Assembly: GCF_036108815.1 (NCBI RefSeq)
Contig: NZ_CP107985.1
Location: forward strand, 62,001 to 126,000
Length of the DNA stretch: 64,000 nt
Reading direction: 5' to 3'
From: Streptomyces sp. NBC_00353
Lineage (GTDB): Bacteria > Actinomycetota > Actinomycetes > Streptomycetales > Streptomycetaceae
A model generated the notes under the pieces. The model did no database searches and had not been told where the DNA came from. It saw only the letters and a program-made list of their open reading frames with translations. A program made the position numbers and the translations under genes. The stretch's first letter is position 1; each line of letters opens with the position of its first letter. Shown here piece after piece: positions 1 to 9,446 of this stretch.

Positions 1-142
1 GACGTCACCTGTGGGTTGCCGTGATACCCGTCGGCAGCGCCCCACTCTGAGCCCGCTGGCAGCTGCCCCATGTCACGGACGGCAATCGGTATCAGCCGAG
101 ACCATGCTGCAAACTCAGTAGTCGGTGCTGGCCAGGGCGAGG

Positions 143-394
143 TCAGTCGTCATCCGACACAGAAGGTTCTGCACGACAGTGATCTCGTCTGGTTTCAGCC
201 ATGGCGCCATCCAGGGCTGGGGGGATGATGAGGGCGCACTCACGTAGTGCAACGCCCTGGGCGGTATGCGTCACTTCGACCACTCGCTCGTCGTCGGCCC
301 GCCATTGCCGCTTGTACAGGCCGTTGGTCTCCAAGCGCTTGATCAGTGACTTCAGGGTCCGTACTCGAGGTGGGGCAGCGAGGGCTCCGGGGAC
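143..394 (-). pseudogene. MarR-family regulator remnant (C-terminal wing and tail)
   Basis: The minus strand reads a winged-helix segment ending in a typical MarR wing: a recognition-helix stretch, KRLETNGLYKR, then the wing motif ADDERVVEV and a helix with ALRECA. A TGA at 395-397 closes the frame upstream and no start codon with a ribosome site is seen, so the N-terminal dimerisation and first HTH helices are missing. MarR genes next to alpha/beta hydrolases are common and often regulate them; the hydrolase at 609 is divergent, so this is probably a decayed former regulator. Family assignment is by motif only. Confidence 0.5.
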
Positions 395-509
395 TCAGCA
401 GGCGTGAGGGCGTCGGTACTACTGCTCACGAGCATTTCTCCTCTGCCGTCAGCTGGCGCAACCATTCTCACATATTCCAGGGCAGGCAATGGTCTCGTGC
501 ATGATTACT

Positions 510-538
510 TTGCGCACAACTGAATTGTTGGCTATGGT
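510..538 (+). promoter_or_regulatory. probable sigma70-type promoter of the secreted hydrolase
   Basis: A -35-like TTGCGC (510-515) and a -10-like TATGGT (533-538) are separated by exactly 17 bases. The spacer holds an imperfect dyad CAACTGAATTGTTG, a plausible repressor site given the adjacent MarR remnant. The gene start at 609 leaves a leader of about 65 bases. Confidence 0.4.
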
Positions 539-608
539 TATGTTTGGCCCGGCAGACGGGGCCGCCCGGAGCCTTCGGCCTGAGGCAGCAACCCAAAGGA
601 GAACCACC

Positions 609-1448
609 ATGACCCGCAAGCATCTGCACCGCTCGCCTTGGACCTACGCCACCGTGCTGGGCGCCAGTGCGGCAGCGATCGCGTTGACGACCACCGCGCC
701 CGGGATGGCCTCCGCTGCGGGTCGCTCCCCGGCTACAAAGCCCACCGTTGTGCTGGTTCACGGCGCCTTCGCGGACTCCTCCAGCTGGAACGGGGTCATC
801 GCCAACCTGCAGCGCGCGGGCTACCCGGTCGCCGCTCCCGCCAACCCGCTGAGGGGGCTAACTCAGGACGCCGGCTATCTCAGCAGTTTCCTCAAGAGCG
901 TGCACGGGCCCGTCGTGCTCGTCGGTCACTCCTACGGCGGCTCGGTCATCAGCCAGGCAGCCGCCGAAGCCCCCAACGTCAAGGCGCTCGTCTACATCGC
1001 CGGCTTCTCTCCCGACAAAGGTGAGAACGCGGCAGACCTCTCCGGCAAGTTCCCCGGGAGCACACTCGGCCCAACTCTCAACTCCGTGTCCTTCCCGCTT
1101 CCCGACGGCGGCACTGGCAGCGACCTGTACATAAAGGCCGACAAGTTCCACGACCAGTTCGCAGCCGACGTCCCCAAGTCGACCACCGACTTGATGGCCG
1201 CAACCCAGCGCCCGGTGGCCGCCAGTGCGCTCACCGACAAGGCGACCGCAGCGGCATGGAAGACCATTCCCTCCTGGGACCTGGTCACCCTTCAGGACAA
1301 GAACATCCCGGCGGCGGCACAGAAGTTCATGGCCAAGCGGGCGCACTCGCACACGATCGAGATCCAGGCGTCCCACGCCGTCCCCGTTTCCCACCCGGCC
1401 GCCGTCGCGAGCCTGATCGAGAAGGCTGCCCACTCGACGGTCCGATAG
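609..1448 (+). CDS. secreted alpha/beta hydrolase (esterase-like)
   Basis: 279 residues. ATG 609 follows AAAGGAGAACC, and the first ~37 residues form a signal peptide (HLHR basic start, alanine-rich core, ending near ASA). The mature part starts with VVLVHGAFADSSSW, the oxyanion-hole region of alpha/beta hydrolases, and carries the nucleophile elbow GHSYGG (Ser ~108) and a C-terminal ASHAVPVSHP with the probable catalytic His ~256. This subfamily comprises small esterase-like enzymes of unknown substrate; the export signal suggests action outside the cell. An in-frame ATG at 489 exists but lies upstream of the promoter-like motifs, so 609 is preferred. It stands alone, divergent from a broken MarR gene. 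Confidence 0.8.
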   Translation: MTRKHLHRSPWTYATVLGASAAAIALTTTAPGMASAAGRSPATKPTVVLVHGAFADSSSWNGVIANLQRAGYPVAAPANPLRGLTQDAGYLSSFLKSVHGPVVLVGHSYGGSVISQAAAEAPNVKALVYIAGFSPDKGENAADLSGKFPGSTLGPTLNSVSFPLPDGGTGSDLYIKADKFHDQFAADVPKSTTDLMAATQRPVAASALTDKATAAAWKTIPSWDLVTLQDKNIPAAAQKFMAKRAHSHTIEIQASHAVPVSHPAAVASLIEKAAHSTVR

Positions 1449-2149
1449 CACGCTGTGTCTGCAAGCCACTCCACAAATCGACACACGGGTTTGGCCGAGT
1501 TGCGGTGTCGACCGCTTTTGGATGGCACGGAAGCTCCCGTATCCGCCTACGTGCTGTTTCTTCACCTCGCCCCAATGAAGCCACGGTGCAAAGCGTCGAA
1601 TACTCGACTGCCAAGCGTCGGCGATGCCGCCCGCGCGCCCGCTCTATCAGGGCCGCTGGGCCGAACGCTGACGTGGGCTGCGGGCGGTCGACGTCTTGCA
1701 CGCAAACCTCTGTGTCGCCTGCGAGGAGCCCCGGTCGTCGGCGGCGCGGGTTTCGCCGCTGTTCTCGGGACTGTATGGGTGTGGAAGACGTGGTGATCGC
1801 GACTGCCGGATTCTGCCGAGGACCGGGCTCTGTGCCGAGGGCGTAAGCGAGGTACAAGCGGCCTGTGTGGCGGCGCCGGGATGGGGCCGGGTGAGCGTGA
1901 ACCCGGCTCATCCGGCGGCCCGTTCCTCGTCAGCCGAGGCCGGGGCGCGGTGGCTACCCTCCCTGCCTCTAGGCGACGAGAGGGTAGAAGCAGGAGGCTT
2001 CGATCTGGCTCCCCAACAGTTTGTACTGGCGACGATCGCCCAAGGCGGCTTCGCCATGAAAAGAGAGCCAGAACTTCCGTGAGCCACCCTCCCTCCTGGA
2101 AGACTCGCGCGCCGGCGCGATGGTGGAAGTCGCCATCGGGCCGCTCGTG
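1449..2149. other. 700-base stretch without a recognisable gene
   Basis: Only short out-of-frame or low-complexity arginine/proline-rich frames are present on both strands. I see no RNA gene, repeat or transposon end. It may be decayed sequence between the hydrolase and the broken TetR gene. Confidence 0.4.
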
Positions 2150-2774
2150 ATGCCGCGCCACAAGGTCCGCCGCCTGCCAGCCATCGACGGCCACCGCTCA
2201 GAAGCGCTTGACCTCGCGGTCGAGGTCTTCTGGCGCCAGGGGTACGAGGGCACCTCCATCACCGACCTCACCACCGCGATGGGCATGAACAAGCCCAGCC
2301 TGTACACGGTGTTCGGGTCGAAGGAAAAACTGTTCCAGCGAGTCGTCGCGCGCTACGCGGAGCGGGACATGGGCTACAGGACCGCCGCGCTCGCCGAACC
2401 GACAGCCGCCGCCGTCGCCCGGACCCTGCTACTGGAGAACGCCAAGGCACTCACCCGGGAAGACCGCCCGGCCCGCTGCCTGTCCATCCAAGGCGGCCTG
2501 TCCACCAGCCCCGACAACGCCTCGATCTGCACCTTCCTCGCCGCGAGCCGACTGGAGGGCGAGCAGGCACTGGCCGACCGCTTCCGCACGGCGGTGACGG
2601 ACGGCGACCTGCCCTCCGATACGAACCCGGCACGCCCTCGCCCGCTACATCATCGCCTTCACCGAGGGCCAAGCCGTACACGCCGCAGCGGGCGCCAACC
2701 GCCAGCAACTCGAAGAGACCGCAGAAATCGCCCTACGGGCCTTCCCAGGCGACACCGGCCCGACGTCCGACTGA
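2150..2774 (+). pseudogene. TetR-family regulator, frameshifted in the C-terminal domain
   Basis: The N-terminal part is a clear TetR DNA-binding domain (ALDLAVEVFWRQGYEGTSI, then MGMNKPSLYTVFGSKEKLF). Near 2625-2632 the frame breaks: after DLPSDTNPA the reading becomes arginine-rich, while the neighbouring frame supplies a normal tail (LARYIIAFTEGQAVHAAAG...ALRAFPGDTG) ending in TGA at 2772-2774. One base gained or lost would restore a protein of about 207 residues. Start ATG 2150 begins MPRHKVRRLP. Either a real inactivating indel or a sequencing error; ligand and targets unknown. Confidence 0.65.
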
Positions 2775-2869
2775 CGCGCCCGGGCCGAGGGCGTGGGCTG
2801 CGCGGGTCAACCTGCGCAGCACGCATCACCGCATCCTAGTGCTTGCGGATCACTGCGGGTGCTCACGGT

Positions 2870-3109
2870 GTGGACGTGCGCGAGAAGGTCTCGAACCTCT
2901 ACACCAGCGGCCCGCACGAGTACTACGAACGCTTCTTGGCGTATCTCGACTGGGCGACGCATGCCGCTGACAGCCTGGACTCGCTCATCAGCAGCGCCGA
3001 CGTTGACCGGCTCGTACTAACCAAGCGGCACGAACAACTGCTGGCCGGACTGGACAACTTCACCATCGGGACGACTCAGCGACTCGTGAACCAGCTGGTG
3101 AGTGCCGAA
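2870..3109 (+). pseudogene. 5' fragment of an unknown actinobacterial protein
   Basis: GTG 2870 opens a well-behaved acidic/aromatic sequence (VDVREKVSNLYTSGP, then EYYERFLAYLDWATHAADSL) of about 80 residues with strong GC3 bias, which then runs into arginine-rich out-of-frame sequence where transposase scraps begin. I recognise the style of a small conserved actinobacterial protein but not a function. It is probably truncated by insertion or deletion at about 3110. Confidence 0.4.
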
Positions 3110-3139
3110 CCGCGGCAACGGACGATGGTGTTCACGGCG

Positions 3140-3258
3140 CGCAGGTGGCGAGTCAAGGCGGCTCCGTAGGAACCGGTGCATTCAACGCCGGCCCATCGAA
3201 GCACGCCGAACGATTTCGCCCAGTGGAGGAGGTGGCGATATCCATCAGCGGTGGCCGG
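3140..3258 (-). pseudogene. IS110-family transposase fragment
   Basis: The minus strand reads GYRHLLHWAKSFG followed by AGVECTGSYGAALTRHL. This is the conserved early region of IS110 transposases (a GVEGTGSYGAGLARHLR-like block). Both ends are cut off; only about 40 codons remain. Confidence 0.5.
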
Positions 3259-3269
3259 GAAGCTGCGGC

Positions 3270-3550
3270 CGGCGGTCAAGAAGTGGCTGCCGGCCCACCC
3301 CCGTTCCACCTGCACCTCACACCGACCAACTCGTCCTGGCTGAACCTGGTGAACGATGGTTCGCCGAGCTCACACAGAAGAAACTCAAGCGCGGCGTCCA
3401 CCGTTCCGTCCAAGCACTCGAACGCGACATCCGGGCCTGGGTCGCAGACTGGAACGACACCCGCGGCCCTTCATCTGGAACAAGACCGCCGACGAGATCC
3501 TCGATAAGGTAGCCACCTACTGCCAGCGAATCTCCGACTCAGGTCAATAG
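3270..3550 (+). pseudogene. IS630-family transposase C-terminal remnant with frameshifts
   Basis: Pieces in three frames together give an IS630 DDE transposase tail: VKKWLPAHPR, then LTPTNSSWLNLV (the conserved region before the last catalytic Glu), then ERWFAELTQKKLKRGVH and ALERDIRAWVADWN, then PFIWNKTADEILDKV and a stop at 3548-3550. At least two indels separate the pieces. A cousin of the last piece lies at 20336-20440. It is a different IS630 type from the intact copy at 5197. Confidence 0.65.
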
Positions 3551-3603
3551 CGCCGTCGGCCGGCCTCGCAGCGAGGACCGCTGACCATTCTCGATGGCTG
3601 TTC

Positions 3604-5142
3604 CTATTTCAAGGGTGCGAAGGAGACACAGAGTCCCTTCAGCGCGTGCTGCACTGTGTTGTCAAGATCTGCTTGCTGGTCCTTGCCGGTATCCGTGGCC
3701 CACCACACGTGCCCGTCGGGTCGGATGATCGCCGTCTGGACGCCCGCCCAGAGCGGGTCAGAGGCGTCGATAGTCGCCATCGAGGTGATGTGGAAACCCA
3801 ATTGTCGGGTGAGTCTGTGTGTACCGGGCAGAGGATCGCCCGAGAGGTTGAGGACTAGCGGCCGTCCGTCATGTAGGAGATCGAAGAGCAACGGCCGGGA
3901 ACCGTCCGCGGTCGAAGTTGGTACAGCCCTCGTACCGGTCAGGGGGTGGGCCTGGGGATGAGCGCTGGGGTAGGAGATGTCGAGCGCAGACAGAATGCCG
4001 GCGAGCCCGGTGGAAAGTCCTGGTTGTGCGTTGATGAGTTTGCTGAGCAGATCCCTTAGCGCCAGAGTCTCGGGAAGGGTGCTGCCGAGCAAGGCCGTCT
4101 GAGCAAGGGTGTGCTCCGCCAGGGCCACCCCCACGGGGTGCCTTTCGCGGTGGTAGCTGTCGAGCAATTCCGCGGATGCGCGTCCTTTGATCTTTGCCGC
4201 CAGTTTCCAGCCAAGGTTCATGGCGTCCTGGACGCCGACATTGAGGCCGACCCCGCCCGCGGGGAAGTGCATATGGGCGGCGTCACCTGCAAGCAGGACC
4301 CGGCCGGCGCGGTAGGTGGCCGCTTGCCGGGTGGCGTTACCGAAGCGGGAAATCCACTGGGGGTCGGTCATTCCGAAGTCTGTGCCTGCCACTCTCGTTG
4401 CCCAGGCACGGAGGTCGTCCAAAGTCAGCGAGGTCGCAGGCTGCTGGTGCAAGGGGTCGAATCCAGTGACGCGGTAGAACCCGCCGGGGAGCGGGACGAC
4501 GATGAGCGCGCCGTTCGCGTTGAACGCCTGGAATTGGCCGCCGGGCGGAGGGTCTTGCAGAACCACATCGCCCAGGATTCCGAAGACGCGGGCGTCGGTG
4601 CCCGGGAAAGCGATGCCGGCGGCCTTGCGTACGGTGCTGCCAGCCCCGTCACACCCAACAACGTATCCAGCGCGGCAGGTATAGGGCCCCGAGGGGCCGG
4701 TGACCTTCAAGGTGACTGCCGAAGCGTCCTGTTCCAGGCTGGTGACCGCGTGCCCCCGAAGCACGGTGCCTCCCAGCGCGAGGGCGCGTTCTTCGAGTAT
4801 CGCCTCGGTGTGAGTCTGCGGGTGGCCCAGCATGTAGGGGTAGGGCGTGTTGAGGACGCCGAGGTCGATCCTGCTGGCGAGCATGCCGAAGTGCCAGTTC
4901 GGAACTTTCCTGCCCTGTGCCAGGAACTGTCCTTCCGCGCCACGCATCGCCAGCACCTCGATGGTGCGGGCATGGATCCCTAGCGCCTTCGAGTGAGGAA
5001 CTCGCGTAAGCGTTCGTTCCAGCACTGTCGTGGGCACGCCAGCCAACTGAAGTTCCCCAGCGAGCCAGAGGCCCACCGGACCCGCCCCGACGATGACGAC
5101 CTGCTCATCAGGCGGAGGAGTGCGCGTTGCGCTGTCGTTCAT
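3604..5142 (-). CDS. FAD-dependent aromatic-type monooxygenase
   Basis: 512 residues, class A flavin monooxygenase of the PHBH/PheA type. The N-terminal dinucleotide fold reads VVIVGAGPVGLWLAGEL, the DG motif is GCDGAGSTVR, and the ribityl/phosphate motif is GDAAHMHFPAGGVGLNVGVQ. A thioredoxin-like C-terminal domain (~390-512) is present, as in phenol hydroxylase-like members. ATG 5142 follows AAGGAGAAG. Such enzymes hydroxylate aromatic or polyketide substrates with NAD(P)H and O2; the substrate here is unknown. An IS630 sits 54 bases upstream of the start, so the native promoter is probably displaced. Confidence 0.85.
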   Translation of the reverse strand: MNDSATRTPPPDEQVVIVGAGPVGLWLAGELQLAGVPTTVLERTLTRVPHSKALGIHARTIEVLAMRGAEGQFLAQGRKVPNWHFGMLASRIDLGVLNTPYPYMLGHPQTHTEAILEERALALGGTVLRGHAVTSLEQDASAVTLKVTGPSGPYTCRAGYVVGCDGAGSTVRKAAGIAFPGTDARVFGILGDVVLQDPPPGGQFQAFNANGALIVVPLPGGFYRVTGFDPLHQQPATSLTLDDLRAWATRVAGTDFGMTDPQWISRFGNATRQAATYRAGRVLLAGDAAHMHFPAGGVGLNVGVQDAMNLGWKLAAKIKGRASAELLDSYHRERHPVGVALAEHTLAQTALLGSTLPETLALRDLLSKLINAQPGLSTGLAGILSALDISYPSAHPQAHPLTGTRAVPTSTADGSRPLLFDLLHDGRPLVLNLSGDPLPGTHRLTRQLGFHITSMATIDASDPLWAGVQTAIIRPDGHVWWATDTGKDQQADLDNTVQHALKGLCVSFAPLK

Positions 5143-5196
5143 GGGTGGGTCTTCTCCTTGCTGACATCTCTGTGGGCCCGCGTGCAGATTCCACTA

Positions 5197-6427
5197 GTGC
5201 CGGATCAGGCAACGTTTGCCCTGTTGTGATGTGACGCGCCGTCCGGGTGCTGTAGTGGACGGCGCGTGGGCATCATTCTGTCCGGGTGCCAGAACGAGTG
5301 CGTGTCCGAGAGATCGATGATGATGAGGGGCGGCGACTGCTGCGGATTATCCGCAGAGGCGCCGGGTCGGTGGTGACCTGGCGGCGGGCCCAGATGGTGC
5401 TGCTGTCCGCGCAGGGCATGCCGGTGGCGAAGATCGCCGAGGTGTCGTTCACCAGCGACGACCGGGTCCGGGACGTGATCCACAACTTCAACGCCGACGG
5501 CTTCGACTCTCTGTATCCGAAGTACTCCGGTGGCCGGCCGAAGACGTTCACGCTGCCGGAGCGCCGTGAGATCAAGAAGATCGCGAAGTCGAAGCCGACC
5601 GAGCACGACCTGCCGTTCTCGACCTGGAGCCTGACCAAGCTGGCGGACTTCCTGGTCGCCGAGGGGGTGGTCGACGACATCAGCCACGAGGGCCTGCGCA
5701 TCCTGCTCCGCGAGGAAGGCGTCTCGTTTCAACGCCTGAAGACCTGGAAGACCTCACGCGATCCGGACTACGCGGCCAAGAAAGCGCGGGTCGAGCACCT
5801 GTACGCCATCGCCGACGGCGAGGTTATACCCGAGGACGGCGAACCCGAAGTCATCTTCTGCATGGACGAGTTCGGGCCGCTCAACCTGATGCCCCACCCG
5901 GGCCGGCAGTGGGCCGAGCGCGGCGGCACACACAAGGACCCCGACCGTGAACCGCGCCGACGGCGACGAGCGACCTACAACCGCTACGGCGGGGTGCGAC
6001 ACCTGTTCGCCGCCCTGGACCTGGCCAAGGACAAGCTCTACGGCCACATCAAACCGGTCAAGAAGCGCACCCAGTTCCTGGAGTTCTGCCGCTACCTGCG
6101 CAGCCTCTACCCGGACACCGTCCGGATCGCGATCGTGGCCGACAACTTCTCCCCGCACCTGACCACGAAAAGGTGCCAGCGGGTCGGCACCTGGGCTGCC
6201 GCGAACAACGTCGAGATCGCCTACACACCGACCAACTCCTCCTGGCTCAACCGCATCGAGGCCCAGTTCACGGCCCTGCGCTACTTCACTCTGGACGGCA
6301 CGGACCACGCCGACCACAAGGAACAGGGCAGCATGATCCGCCGCTACATCATCTGGCGAAACCGCCATGCCGACGACCAGCACCTACAAGCCGTCGTCGA
6401 CAGGGCAAACGTTGCCTGAGGCGGCAC
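5197..6427 (+). mobile_element. complete IS630-family insertion sequence
   Basis: Inverted repeats of about 28 bp bound the element: the left end starts GTGCCGGATCAGGCAACG and the right end, read in reverse, starts GTGCCGCCTCAGGCAACG. It is flanked by TA on both sides (5195-5196 and 6428-6429), the TA duplication typical of IS630/Tc1-mariner elements. Size 1231 bp. The transposase stop codon lies inside the right repeat. Near-identical ends and an intact gene suggest a recent insertion. Confidence 0.9.
5286..6419 (+). CDS. IS630-family transposase
   Basis: 377 residues from GTG 5286. A helix-turn-helix N-terminal half (VAKIAEVSFTSDDRVRDVI; KLADFLVAEGVVDDISHEGL) precedes the DDE nuclease domain: VIFCMDEFGPL (Asp), IAIVADNFSPHL (Asp) and TPTNSSWLNRIEAQF (Glu). 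The length is normal for a single-ORF IS630 transposase and no interruption is seen, so it may be active. Confidence 0.92.
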   Translation: MPERVRVREIDDDEGRRLLRIIRRGAGSVVTWRRAQMVLLSAQGMPVAKIAEVSFTSDDRVRDVIHNFNADGFDSLYPKYSGGRPKTFTLPERREIKKIAKSKPTEHDLPFSTWSLTKLADFLVAEGVVDDISHEGLRILLREEGVSFQRLKTWKTSRDPDYAAKKARVEHLYAIADGEVIPEDGEPEVIFCMDEFGPLNLMPHPGRQWAERGGTHKDPDREPRRRRRATYNRYGGVRHLFAALDLAKDKLYGHIKPVKKRTQFLEFCRYLRSLYPDTVRIAIVADNFSPHLTTKRCQRVGTWAAANNVEIAYTPTNSSWLNRIEAQFTALRYFTLDGTDHADHKEQGSMIRRYIIWRNRHADDQHLQAVVDRANVA

Positions 6428-6429
6428 TA

Positions 6430-6789
6430 GCTGATCCCTGCGCCGACTCGCTGACGACGCGGGGCGTCTCGCGACAGCGGTGCCTTTAGTATGAGCTACC
6501 AGACATTCAATATAATACTCTACATTTAACATGCGTAAGATAGCCAAATCTCCCACCGGTGAGGGGGATGACCGGGCGTCGCCCGCACTCGTCCGTCAGG
6601 CACAGAAGACACCACCGCCGGGGAGCGCACCGTACGGCCGTTCCGCAGGAACACTCGAGCCCGGAGGTGCTCACTTTCGCCCCGGCCACCGACACCTTCA
6701 CGCAGCCTTCAGCGGCCGACCCCCGCGTCTCACCACCGGAAGCATCACCTGGCCGTACCGGCAGAGGTCGAACCGGCCATAGACCAAGA
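6430..6789. other. no recognisable gene
   Basis: A short AT-richer patch (6490-6540) follows the IS630 end. Beyond it I see no coding frame with normal bias and no repeat or RNA. Confidence 0.35.
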
Positions 6790-6958
6790 AGTCGCCGACT
6801 GCGGACAAGGCCAGCATCATCTCGTCGACGTCGGTCAGCCGGCGCGAGCGCCTTGACGATCTGCGGCTGGAAACCGCCGCCGCGGTCCCGCGGGATCGCG
6901 ATCTCGACCGAGCCGACGTCGGTCAGCATCGTCTTGGCACGCACCCCATTTCGAACAA
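6790..6958 (-). pseudogene. IS256-family transposase fragment
   Basis: The minus strand reads RNGVRAKTMLTDVGSVEIAI then PRDRGGGFQPQIVK, the conserved N-terminal block of IS256/mutator transposases (NGYRxKTVxTexGxVxlxvPRDR). After a frameshift a neighbouring frame gives LTDVDEMMLALSAVG. The catalytic domain is absent. Confidence 0.6.
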
Positions 6959-6964
6959 GCGTGT

Positions 6965-7201
6965 CCCAGCCGTGCTGGTCCGAGCGGTAGTGGGTGACAT
7001 ATGCGACGCGTTCGGTGAGTACGATCCGCTCCACGAGCGGGAAGTTGTAGCTGCGAACTTCCAGACCACCGGCGGTAAAGGGCTCCACAAATAGCCGTAG
7101 GCAGCGGCGATCTGGCGGCGCAGTCGCCCTGTCTCGAAGGCGGTGTCGAACACCTGCACTTCCTCCTCGCGGTCGGCGATCCAGTCCTGTTCACTGGCCA
7201 A
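6965..7201 (-). pseudogene. fragment of an unknown protein, two frames
   Basis: DWIADREEEVQVFDTAFE and GRLRRQIAAAYGYLW in one frame continue as GLEVRSYNFPLVERIVL and AYVTHYRSDQHGWDT in another after an indel near 7085. Codon use is coding-like and the second part has the rhythm of a beta-rich effector domain, but I do not recognise it confidently. It is joined directly to the IS256 fragment. Confidence 0.3.
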
Positions 7202-7848
7202 CCGTGCCGCTGACCGGCAATGCCTTCGTTCGCTGCAACCAGACCACTCCCACTCAGGACGGTGACGCCGTCAGACGGTGGAGCGCCTGCGTTGAGGCAG
7301 GTGTGGGACGGCGAGTAATTGGTGGGCCGTGGCCGCTGTCTGGGCGTCGTGTCCGTGGCCAGCGATGACGCCGATGCCTCGGCCGTCGCACAAAAGGCAC
7401 TCATCCGAGTCGGCCTGGGCCGCCTGCTTCTTCGGGCACGCCCTTCGTGGGAGTTGGCGGCGTAGTGTCGCTGATGTGTGAGCCGAAACCACAGGCCGTG
7501 CTTTGGGTACCGCAATTGATGCGCGGGCTGCCGGCTGCGCTGTGGTGAGCCGAGAGAGTCCGCGGTGCTGGGGCGGCGGGAGACTAGGGAAAGGCGAAGC
7601 GGGCAGCGATGCCGTCCAGGAACTGGATGTAGGCGGGCCTGCTTGGGCGGGCGCGGCCTGGCGCAGGGTTCCCGTGGAAGCCGCCGCTCTCCGCTGAACC
7701 ACCGGGGCTCAAGGCGTTCGAGCGGCTCTGCTCGGATGGTTGACAAGGTAATCGATTGGGGTCGCGGAGCCTTCCCTGGCTGGCATAAATCCCGGCATCG
7801 ACGTCCTGCTTTCTTGCGGTAGGGCGAATGCTTGGATTACCTCTGGGG
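7202..7848. other. no recognisable gene before the IS3
   Basis: Several frames are open by GC bias only. A minus-strand stretch around 7270-7440 contains CLLCDGRGIGVIAGHG, which could be a scrap of coding sequence, but nothing else supports a gene. Confidence 0.3.
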
Positions 7849-7880
7849 TGAGGTGACCCCCGGAGTGTGGACACAGGGGT

Positions 7881-8780
7881 TCATGCTGCGAGGGAGAGTT
7901 TAGCTGTCTGGTGGTGCTGCTGTTCGAACTCCAGCGGGGAGAGGTAACCCAGCGCGCTGTGTCGGCGTCGGGCGTTGTAGTAGGTGAGCCACTGGAAGAT
8001 CTCCAGCCTCGCCTGCGGCATAGTCAAGAACAGCTTCCCGTGCGTCGTCTCTCGCTTCAGTCCCTGCCAGAAACTCTCGGCGAGGGCGTTGTCATAGCTC
8101 GAGCCGACCCTGCCCATGCTCCTGCGGATGCCGTACCGGTCGCAGACCTGGGCGAACGCGGCGGACGTGTACTGCGAGCCCCTGTCCGCGTGGAAGATCA
8201 CCCCGGTGACGTCACCGCCGCGGGCCGCGACCGCGGCCTGGAGCGCGTCGATGACGAGCTCGGCCCGCATGTGCGGGGCCATTGAGTAGCCGAGTACCCG
8301 GCGCGAACGGATGTCGATGACGCAGGCTAGGTAGAGCCACGCGGCTCCGACCTGCACGTATGTGATGTCGCCGCACCACTTCTCGTCCAGCGTACTGGCG
8401 GTGAAGTCCCGCTGGACCAGGTCTGCCACCGGCGGCGCGAGGCGGTCCGGGATCGTGGTGCGGTGCTTCTTGCGCAGGTGACGGCCGACGATGCCGTGCT
8501 TGCGCATCAGCCTGGCCACGCGCTTGCGGTTGACCGTGTGGCCGAAGCCGCGCAGTTCGGCATGGACTCGAAGCGCGCCGTAGTTCCCGCGGTGTTCGGC
8601 ATGGATCTCGCGGATCTCCTCGACCAGCACGTCCTCCGCGGCCTGCCGCCCCGCCCGCGCCTCGGCGCCGGCGATCCACCGGTAGTAGCCCGAGCGGGAG
8701 ACCTCCAGCACCCGGCATATCCGCTTGATGCCGAACACCTCGGCATGGGCGGAGACGAAGTCCCAAGCGGCGGTCTTCAC
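7881..8780 (-). CDS. IS3-family transposase OrfB (integrase domain)
   Basis: 299 residues if started at GTG 8780, which overlaps the OrfA stop (GTGA). The order is a short helical N-terminus (FGIKRICRVLEVSRSGYYRW), HTH_21-like segment, then the rve/DDE core: KWCGDITYVQV (Asp), VIFHADRGSQYTS (Asp), DNALAESFWQGLKRE (Glu), ending YYNARRRHSALGYLSP. The frame is open further upstream through the OrfA end, so either translational coupling or a programmed -1 frameshift could make the OrfAB fusion known in this family. Confidence 0.92.
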   Translation of the reverse strand: MKTAAWDFVSAHAEVFGIKRICRVLEVSRSGYYRWIAGAEARAGRQAAEDVLVEEIREIHAEHRGNYGALRVHAELRGFGHTVNRKRVARLMRKHGIVGRHLRKKHRTTIPDRLAPPVADLVQRDFTASTLDEKWCGDITYVQVGAAWLYLACVIDIRSRRVLGYSMAPHMRAELVIDALQAAVAARGGDVTGVIFHADRGSQYTSAAFAQVCDRYGIRRSMGRVGSSYDNALAESFWQGLKRETTHGKLFLTMPQARLEIFQWLTYYNARRRHSALGYLSPLEFEQQHHQTAKLSLAA

Positions 8781-9085
8781 TTCATCTCCCGGGCGAAATA
8801 CGCCGCTGCCCGACGCAGGATCTCCCGCTCCAGCTGCCATTCCTTCTCCGCCTTGGCCAGCCGCGCGTTCTCCGCCCGCAGCCGGGCCAACTCCGCCTCA
8901 ATGTCCTGCGACGCGCCGGCAGGAGCCGGACGGCCGTCGGCATCACGCACCCAGGTCCGCAGCGTCTCGGGGTTGACGTTCAGATCAGCCGCGACGTCCT
9001 TGAACGTCCGCCTGCCGGCCGAAGCCCGCCACAACGCGATCGCGTCGGACCGGAACTCCGCACTGTACTTCGAAAGCCGTGCCAC
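8777..9085 (-). CDS. IS3-family transposase OrfA (HTH protein)
   Basis: 102 residues from GTG 9085. HTH_Tnp_1 type: a helix-turn-helix (RRTFKDVAADLNVNPETLRTW) followed by a leucine/alanine heptad coiled coil (IEAELARLRAENARLAKAEKEW, shortened here by its flanks) used for multimerisation. It ends LRRAAAYFAREMK with its TGA overlapping the OrfB GTG. Confidence 0.9.
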   Translation of the reverse strand: MARLSKYSAEFRSDAIALWRASAGRRTFKDVAADLNVNPETLRTWVRDADGRPAPAGASQDIEAELARLRAENARLAKAEKEWQLEREILRRAAAYFAREMK

Positions 9086-9446
9086 AGAGATCTACACCTT
9101 CCAGGATCAACAAGATCCATTGTCAGGTGTGTCCACACCACGGGGATCACCTCAGGGGGAAGCTCCTGGCCCGCCACAGGCGGGCGGCGGCACACCCGGC
9201 TGCCGCTGACTTTGGGCTGCCTGCACCGCATGGTGCGGGACGGGTGCTGTGCCACGGACTGGTCAGGCGAAGCGCTGGTTGAGGAGATGTCGTCAGATCG
9301 GATCGCGTTGGGATGTTGTTCCAGCGGAGCCGGCGTGAGCTCAGGTTTCACCCTGTCCTAGTGCGAGGACGCCGACCTACGCCGCCTCCTCCTGGAATGA
9401 GTGCCTCCCACCTCCGGCGGGTGGGCCGGAGACGGGAGGGACAGCC

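Larger units (their letters stand above)
7849..9154 (-). mobile_element. complete IS3-family insertion sequence
   Basis: Terminal inverted repeats are visible: the left end begins TGAGGTGACCCCCGGAGTGT, and the right end read in reverse begins TGAGGTGATCCCCGTGGTGT. GGGG lies immediately outside both ends (7845-7848, 9155-9158), consistent with a 3-4 bp target duplication. The 1306 bp element carries overlapping orfA and orfB on the minus strand and appears intact. Confidence 0.88.

Noticed and set aside
489..608. Upstream start for the secreted hydrolase at 489
   Set aside because: It would put the promoter-like boxes inside the gene and bury the signal peptide; ATG 609 has a strong ribosome site.
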